DNA of 64,000 bases. Origin: Cryptomeria japonica. Lineage: Eukaryota > Streptophyta > Pinopsida > Cupressales > Cupressaceae. Location: the NCBI RefSeq assembly GCF_030272615.1, contig NC_081410.1, forward strand, positions 139,790,849 through 139,854,848, in the 5' to 3' direction. Of this stretch, positions 57,424-64,000 are shown in pieces. A program made the position numbers and the translations under genes. The notes beneath the pieces are model-generated. The model saw only the letters and a list, made by a program, of their open reading frames with translations. It did no database searches and was not told the origin of the DNA. Within the stretch, counting starts at the first letter, position 1. Each line of letters opens with the position of its first letter.

Positions 57424-59901
57424 TTATGACAATAAGGAATGATACTTGTCAAAAATAGATTTAAAGTCTTGCAAGAATTGTTTCATCAACAAAGACCAGG
57501 ACTCATGTAGGGAGGTGGCTACTTCTTTTTCTATCTGCATCTGGGAGACCTGTTCTTCCATGGCATTAATTGTGCTCATCTCCTGTGTAATTGTTAAGGC
57601 ATCCAGGTTCAGATAGCACTTCTGAAGAATTTGAAATCGTGGGAGTAGAACCAGTTGTAGCTCCTACAAATCTCTAGACTAGGTGCTGATCTCTTGCTAC
57701 ATTTTTGTTGACTGGATGTGAAACTGGTGAACGGTTTGCCCATAAGTTGTAAAGGAATCATAAGGTGGCTTGAATGTGTTCATGTAGGACTGCAAGTCCG
57801 TTTGAAGCTTTTTCTTTTGAGCTAGCATGTCATCATAGAACAGATGGGGTTGGCAGATCTTGCTGAGTAGTAGATTCCCCTTATCTAGAGCATCCCTTAT
57901 ATCCTGTTGTTCTTTCTTCAATTTAGACCAGAGCTCATTCAACTTCTTCACCAGAGCTATATTAAGAGCTTTTTGATGCTCCTTCTTGACATTTGCCTCT
58001 ACTGCCTCTTCTAGGCTCTGCACCTAATCATCCACTATTGTGCATAGGAGCTTAACTTTAGTTAGTGATGAATCGGTGTTGGGAAGATTTGTACCAGGTA
58101 TCAAACCGGTAAGAGTTTCCACATCCGCTTGAATTACATCATGCTCCTTCTTCCTTCGAATGATTTCAAGGTGCTCTTGAGCAACCTTGATGCTCTACAT
58201 TAGATCCATTTCACTTGCAGACTGGAGATCGATAGGACTAGTGAGATCAGCTAGTTTGGCTTGACTCTCGGTTGCCTTCGGAGTCTCCATCTGGGTGCTC
58301 TTCTCCGCTTCTCCTGCCATGTTCTCTTCCACTTTCTTCTTCTCTACTTCTTTCCTCTTCTTTTCTTCCTTATCCTCCTCTACTTTTTTCTTCTTTTCTT
58401 CTTTCCTTTTCTCCTCTTCCTTGTCTTCCTCAGCCTTTTTCTTTTATACTTCCTTTCGCTTCTCCTCTTCTTTCTCTTCCTCTTCCTTCTTCTTTTTCTC
58501 TGCTTCTCTCCTCTTTTCCTTTGCTTTGTCTTCTTCTACCTTCTTCCTCTCTGCTTCCTTCTTTTTCTCATGTTCCTTATCGTCCTCTTCTTTCTTTTCC
58601 TTTTCATCTTCTTGCTTCTTTTTCTCTTCTTCATCCTTCTTCTTCTTCTCCTCTTCATCTTTTTTCTTCTTCTCTTCTTCATCCTTTTTCTTCTTCTCTT
58701 CTTCATCCTTTTTCCTTTGCTTGGCTTGTTCCTTTGCCGCTTCCTAACTGTCCTCGCCTTACTTGTCAACCTATTTAGCATGTTGCTCCTATCTTGTTGC
58801 CTCAGATGGTGTTTCTTGAGTAACATCTTCTATGTCTAGGGCATCGACATCAATAGTGTCGACCAGTTCATCGACCAGGTTTCCTTCATCATCAAATGAT
58901 TCATCCGGTTTTGTTATAACGAGTTCTTTCTCAGCTTGCCAGTTGGCTTTAGCCACTCGATGCATCTTCAGAGCTTGTAGAGCATGAGTGTGTGTATCCT
59001 CGAGCACTTCCTTACCCTTCCCTTCCAGTAACAGGAGTCTTCCTCTTCTCATGAAGAAAAGACCTTTGTATTTGTTCAATACATTGAACAGTTCCAAATT
59101 TGATACATCAGGAAAATGTTCATCAAAAACTTTTTCTCACATTTCCTATTCCTGTTCTATGGCAATGCACCATTTATTGTCTAAGGACTTATACAAAGAA
59201 TCCATTTTTTTAGATCTAATTTCTGAAGGTGATCGATCATTAACACATAAATACCAAATTATCTCCTTTTCGACCGCTTCCTTTTCATCATCATTAAAGT
59301 CATCAAAATACTCAATTAAATCATGTAGTAAATTTCTCCTAATATTCTTTATTTTTCTTTGACAATGTGTCAGAGGTTTATAGGAGGAGATATCAATATT
59401 TACCAGTGTAGATGATGCTGGTTCATTCTTTATCTTCTTTCTCGTCTGTCTCACCTTCTTGGACTACTCCTCAGACACAGTTTCTTTTGAGTTCGGTGTA
59501 TTGCTTTTAGTCTTTCTTTTTCTCTCGAAGACTTTAGCCGGTGCTGCTTCCGATTTCTTCTTGGCTGGTGATCGCTTGGTCACTTTTGGAGTTGCAATAG
59601 TAACCAGTGCTGATGCTGCAGGCACTGCCTTTGCCTTCTTTATTGTAGGTTTTTTTCCTTTGTTTGCAGAGGGTTCCTGAACCGGTGTAACCCTTTCCAG
59701 ATAGGTTCCAGTTCTCTTTGCCTTAGGATCAAGAGGTGAGGCAATAAGGGTAGAGGCATACCCTTCCAGCATATCGTACATGACCTCATAGCCATTGGCT
59801 CCACTTCTTCCTATCTAGGCTCAACAGCCTCCATTATGCATTTATCCACTAGGATGGTGAAACAGATATTGTCTTCATATTTCTTGACGATGTCACCTGA
59901 T
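57424..59901 (-). pseudogene. Element B2 ORF2, 5'-truncated second copy
   Basis: Minus-strand copy of element B ORF2 from its core region to the C-terminal stop (equivalent of YYSLLS is YHSLLS at about 57425). The segment 59464-59781 repeats MYDMLEGYASTLIASPL and KAKRTGTYLER almost exactly; 59146-59454, 58789-59097 and 57697-58023 match the later parts. The Lys/Glu tract lies at about 58320-58735. Frames are broken by stops, for example near 59457 and 59113. The upstream part was cut off by the insertion of element E at 59902. Confidence 0.85.
58320..58735 (-). repeat. Lys/Glu purine tract of B2 (pyrimidine on plus strand)
   Basis: About 415 bases almost entirely C/T on the plus strand (TTCTTCTTCTC words). 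The minus-strand reading is Lys/Glu rich; plus-strand frames of 150-190 codons (Phe/Leu/Ser) are artefacts. Confidence 0.88.
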
Positions 59902-61377
59902 TGTTGGCATTTTCATAAGGATATTTAGAAGGTTGTTCATGATTATGGATATAACTGATTAAGGATGTTTACTACCTTAATATTATTATTTTGTCATTGA
60001 TGTCAAGAAATTGATTTTCTAATTCAGTATGATGTTGCCATATCTTAAGAAGTATGATTTGGTGAGTATAAAGATGTCGGTAAAAGACACAGAAAGAATG
60101 TGATGAATAAGGGAAGGAATAAGTTATTCAATGGGCAACTATTACCGAGTTAGACAATGATGAGATCATGATGTTTAGATTGTTTTGATGTCCTACATAT
60201 GCTATTGTTTGTAAGGTTAATACTATACTATATTACTGAGCAAAGAACCTAGTCGGTAAACACTAAGGAACCTAGTTGGTAAACCCTAAGGTTATCGCTA
60301 TCGGTTAATAAAGGCGAAATGTCTACCGAGTGAAGTTTAGTATTTATCGAGTTGCAACCGAGCTGTAATAGAATGCATTAAATGATTAAAAGCGTTATTT
60401 AATGAAGGAAGCTGATGAGATGGAATTGATTAAATGATTGCTTTGTCATGCATGAAGTTTGTTAAATAATCTATGGCAAAGGAAAATCGGCAAAAAGATC
60501 TATAGTGCAAATTGAACCGCAATACCTTAGCACAAGTTCCAAGAAATGTATGCAAGTTCCAAGGCCAGGCAAAATGTTTTTCAGATCGAAGGATACATTG
60601 AACCCAGTCAAGTTTGAAGATTTGATGGCTATGATTGATCATGGGATATGTGATCAAGGAGATTAAGCAGTTAGCAATTGTTTATAAATAAGGAACTGTT
60701 GATAAAAAATGTATGCGGGCAAGTGTAAGCACAGGGATGCTACATAGTGATTACCGAGCACAGAAGCTTGAAGACCTGTTTGAATAACAGAGTATAAAGC
60801 CCAGTAGAGGGAGAAGATAAGTCCTATGACTAGATTGTATTGAGCAAATAAAAATTTTCTTTAGCATTTTAGATGTGAAGTTGCAGATAGATTTTTATTA
60901 CTGTTATTTTGTGAAGTGACAGAAAATCTCTTAACCGAGTGGACTTAACAGTCTTATTTGTAAAACCCTCTAGCAAGGTGACATTCTGATTGAGTGTTTG
61001 AAATCCTTTAATAAGGTCACTTCTAACAAGGTGAAGATCTTAATAGATCTGAGGGAAATCCCTTAACCGGGTCACATCTAGCAATGTGTTTGTAATCTTT
61101 AACAGGATTTGCTTTTAACTGAGCATACTCTAGAAGAGTATATTTCTTAGTGGGTCTGAAATCCCACAGTGGTTTTTTCCCTATTTGGGTTTCCACGTTA
61201 AATCTGGTGTTATGAGTGTTATGATGTTTATATGCTTATGAGTTTGCATGTTTAGCAGTTTTGGTTATATTGCTAAAGTATATGTTACCGAGGTTGAATT
61301 TGTTGTTTTTATGGAACACTAAGTTTGTATGATTTACCCCCCCTCTCATCTTGTTAGCTTGGCATCTATACTTAACA
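59902..61377 (+). repeat. 5' LTR of element E
   Basis: TGTTGGCATTTTC...TATACTTAACA, about 1.48 kb. TATA-like TTTATAAATAAG at about 60682. U5 hairpin motif at 61169-61196 and TTTACCCCCCCTCTC about 40 bases before the end. The end could instead be CTATCA at 61396, see the doubled primer site. Confidence 0.82.
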
Positions 61378-61378
61378 A

Positions 61379-61411
61379 TTAGTATCAGAACTATCAATTG
61401 GTATCAGAGCT
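61379..61411 (+). other. Doubled primer-binding site of element E
   Basis: Two copies in a row: TTAGTATCAGAAC then TTGGTATCAGAGCT (TGGTATCAGAGCT at 61399-61411). The second is closer to the copia consensus. Confidence 0.7.
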
Positions 61412-61461
61412 TTGGACTCTCAAAGAAAAAGTTCAAAGGTACTTGAGGTAAAGATCTAAAG

Positions 61462-64000
61462 ATGTATAAGAGGGATGCACTGAAGCTGAACAAGTCAAGT
61501 TTCTCTACACGGAATAAAAGGATGAAGCTACACCTATTAGGAGTTGGAGAATATGTTGTATATTATCTAGAGAATGATTTCATTACACCGAGCACCTATC
61601 TATTGACAATGGAAGAGATAAAGAAAAAGCAAGAACATAATCAAGCAATGATTGAAATAACATCTACATTGACCCACTAAGAGTTTAATGATCTAGAAGG
61701 CTGCAATGATGCCAAAGCAATGTGGGACAAGCTCATATTTGTGTATGGAGGTGATGAACATGTTCAAAGAGAAAAAGTGGATAGTCTAAGAGGACAACTT
61801 GAATCTATGAGGATGAATGAAGGTGAGAACATAACCCAGTATAGTACAAGACTAAAGGAGATTGTCAATCAAATCAAAGGAGCAGGAGGAACCATTGAAG
61901 AAAAGGATGTCACAAGTAAGTTATTGAGAACCCTTCTACCTACTTATGCAATCTGAGTCTCTGCAATCAATGAATTAAGGTTTGTACCCAATATGCCAGT
62001 TTCTTTGGATGCTACTATTGGTAAGCTACATGCATTTGAATTAAGTAATTTTGATAAAAGTGGGTCTTCGGTAAATAAAGTTGAATCTGTATTTAGTTCT
62101 TTTCATCTTGATGAATCTGATGATTACAATGATAGAAAGTATAAGTACTTTGAAGGGAATCACAGTGGAGCAAGTGAAATATTTCGTAAAAACATGGAGG
62201 AGGTACACAAACTTTATGAAGAAATCAGAAAGCAAGAAGAGTTTGAAGCACTATTAGCCAAAAGGCTACCGAGAGGAAAAGGTAAGTATAAAGGAAAACT
62301 ACCTTTGAAATGTTTCAATTTTGATAAGATAGGACATATGGCCTCTAACTGTCTTGACAAATAATCTAGTGAAAAGAGAGATTACTGAGATGACAGATAG
62401 AAAAATAATCAATACAGACGATACCGAGACTTCAGAAGAAGAGATAGAAAGTCATGCCTAATAGTCAATGAGGAATCAAATGATGATAAATCAAATGAAA
62501 CTGATACAATGAAAGTAGTTTATGTGGCTATTAAACCTAGATCAGATGAAGAAAGGTATGAAGAAAAAGCCCTAATATCTCACATAAATACTAATGATTC
62601 TTGGATCATAGATAGTGGTTGCTCACATCACATGACAAGTGAGAAACACAAGTTTGTTATGTTAGAAGATTATGATGCACCATGTCTGATAAAAGGTAAA
62701 GGATCCATAACACTTCTTTACAATGCTAAATGTAATGATGTTTATTGGGTTGAAGGCTTGAAATATAATTTTTTGAGTGTAGCATAGCTAAACAACACAA
62801 GTTACTGAGTAGAATTTTTGAAATGAATAGTCAAAGTTCATGACAAGCATGGAAAGTTAGCAACTACGGGGACTCAAACAAAAGGTAATACATTTCATCT
62901 TGACTCAACTAGGAATAATTGTCTTTATGCAAAGATAGATGATACTTGGTTGTGGCATAAAAGGTTTTGTCATGTAAATTTTGATAATCTGATCAAAATA
63001 AGTAACAAGCACCAAGTAAGAGGTCTAGCGAGTTTGGAAAAACCTGAGAATGCTATGTGCTGAGGATGCCAGATGGGTAAGATGACAAGATCAAGCTTTA
63101 CAAGTAAGTCCTACACTTATAAGGGAATTTTAGATCTTGTGCACACTGATCTTTGTGGTTTTATGAAAGTTCAAAGTTATTATGGTGATAAATATTTCAT
63201 ATTATTTGTGGATGATTATTCAAGGATGATGTCAGTTATGTTTTTAAAAGAAAAATCAGAAGCTTTTCAAATGTTTAAATGGTACAAGGCAAGAGTTGAA
63301 AATTAAACAGGAAGACAACTGAAATGTCTTAGATCTGATAGAGGAGGATAATTCACTTCTGATGAATTTAACTTATTCCAAAATGATCATGGTATAAAAA
63401 GACAAGTCTCTGCACCAAGAACTCCACATCAAAATGGGATAACTAAGAGAAGAAATAGATCTATTGTGGATTGTGCCAGAACCCTGATAATTGAAAAGAA
63501 AGTGCCACAAACATTTTGGAGAGAAGCAATAAGCACCGCAGTTTACACCATGAACTGAGTACAACTGAAGAAAGGAACATTGAAGACACCATATGGAATC
63601 TAGTATGACAAGAAACCTAATGTAAGTTACTTTAAAATCTTTGGAAGTAGATGCTATGTACACAAAGATGATAGAAATGGAAATTGTGATCAGAAAAGTG
63701 AAGAAGGAACATTTCTTGGTTATTCTTCTAGAAGTAATGTAGTTAAATGTCTGATCAAATCATCTAACAAAATAGTAGAAAGTGCAAATGTGAAAATTGA
63801 TGAATTTGCAGAAAGAAATGATGAAGGAAACTCCAAAGAACTAGAAGATTATGAAGAATTTGTCTATGTTCAACCGAGAAGTCCTACCGAGAAAGCTGCT
63901 GAAGGAAATGAAGATAATGTCCAGTTACCGAGTGATGAAGAAGATCATACAGAGCCTACCGAGCCTGTATTAACCAAGTATGTCGGAAGGAATCATGCAT
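61462..64000 (+). pseudogene. Element E copia gag-pol, broken and cut by window end
   Basis: ATG 61462. Gag is open to 61678 and, after TAA, from 61681 to 61956 (KAMWDKLIFVYGG, ITQYSTRLKEIV), then again from 61960. The zinc knuckle reads CFNFDKIGHMASNC, second Cys changed to Phe. Protease: WIIDSGCSHHMT (about 62602-62637). GAG-pre-integrase: WLWHKRFCHVNF (62950-62985). Integrase: HTDLC, LRSDRGG followed by a stop, and NGITKRRN, where the catalytic Glu is replaced by Lys. Then FLGYSS and an acidic tail with repeated PTEKAAEGNED-like words. Stops near 61678, 61956, 62786, 63061, 63303, 63350, 63559 and 63602. Confidence 0.85.

Larger units (their letters stand above)
59902..64000 (+). mobile_element. 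Element E: copia retrotransposon, autonomous type, 5' part
   Basis: Plus-strand 5' LTR, primer site, gag, protease and integrase; the element runs out of the window. It inserted into the ORF2 of B2, after sequence matching 29526. The LTR differs from those of B, C and D, so it is another family. Confidence 0.88.

Noticed and set aside
59902-59920. Element E as part of the B family because both start TGTTGGCATTTT
   Set aside because: Similarity stops after about a dozen bases; the rest of the LTR, its length and the internal region differ.

Overview
This window is intergenic DNA from a large, repeat-rich plant nuclear genome. I found no host protein-coding gene, tRNA, rRNA or CRISPR array. 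Almost everything that can be named is an LTR retrotransposon or a piece of one, inserted into each other and mostly broken by stops and frameshifts. Plant Ty1/copia signatures are plain: primer-binding sites of the TGGTATCAGAGCC type (initiator-Met tRNA), TGTTGG...CA LTR ends, and copia gag, protease, integrase, RT and RNase H motifs. The size and nesting fit a giant genome, for example a gymnosperm, but the species cannot be read from the sequence.

Layout. 1-2238: minus-strand copia LTR fragment that has cut into the LTR of a minus-strand gypsy-like element (2239-11101). That element has a gag-like ORF and a protease but no reverse transcriptase, and it carries a solo LTR (5744-6872). 11102-20500: poorly assignable DNA with three CT-rich blocks, a solo LTR with target duplications (14683-16270), a copia LTR edge near 16900 and a diverged gypsy-LTR-like stretch. 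20497-24656: minus-strand copia LTR plus gag remnant. 24657-46556: a tandem gypsy-like array (internal - LTR - internal - LTR) whose two LTRs are each split by a complete copia-type element: B (25698-33482) and C (38864-45611). 46557-59901: a fragment of a third such element (F), split by a minus-strand B relative (B2), whose LTR is split by an autonomous-type copia D (48350-56483), which is itself split by a solo LTR (51096-52561). 59902-64000: 5' part of another autonomous-type copia, E, inserted into B2.

The most interesting content is the B/C/F group. These elements have copia LTRs, primer site, polypurine tract and a zinc-knuckle ORF1, but no protease, integrase, RT or RNase H. The space of pol is taken by a long second ORF (ORF2, about 1,100 codons) of unknown function, preceded by its own TATA-like box and beginning with the same five residues in B and C. 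ORF2 is recognisably related in B, B2, C and F although their DNA has diverged strongly. They look like non-autonomous elements that would need enzymes from relatives such as D or E, yet have kept a large protein of their own. All protein reading was done by eye; no database search was possible.
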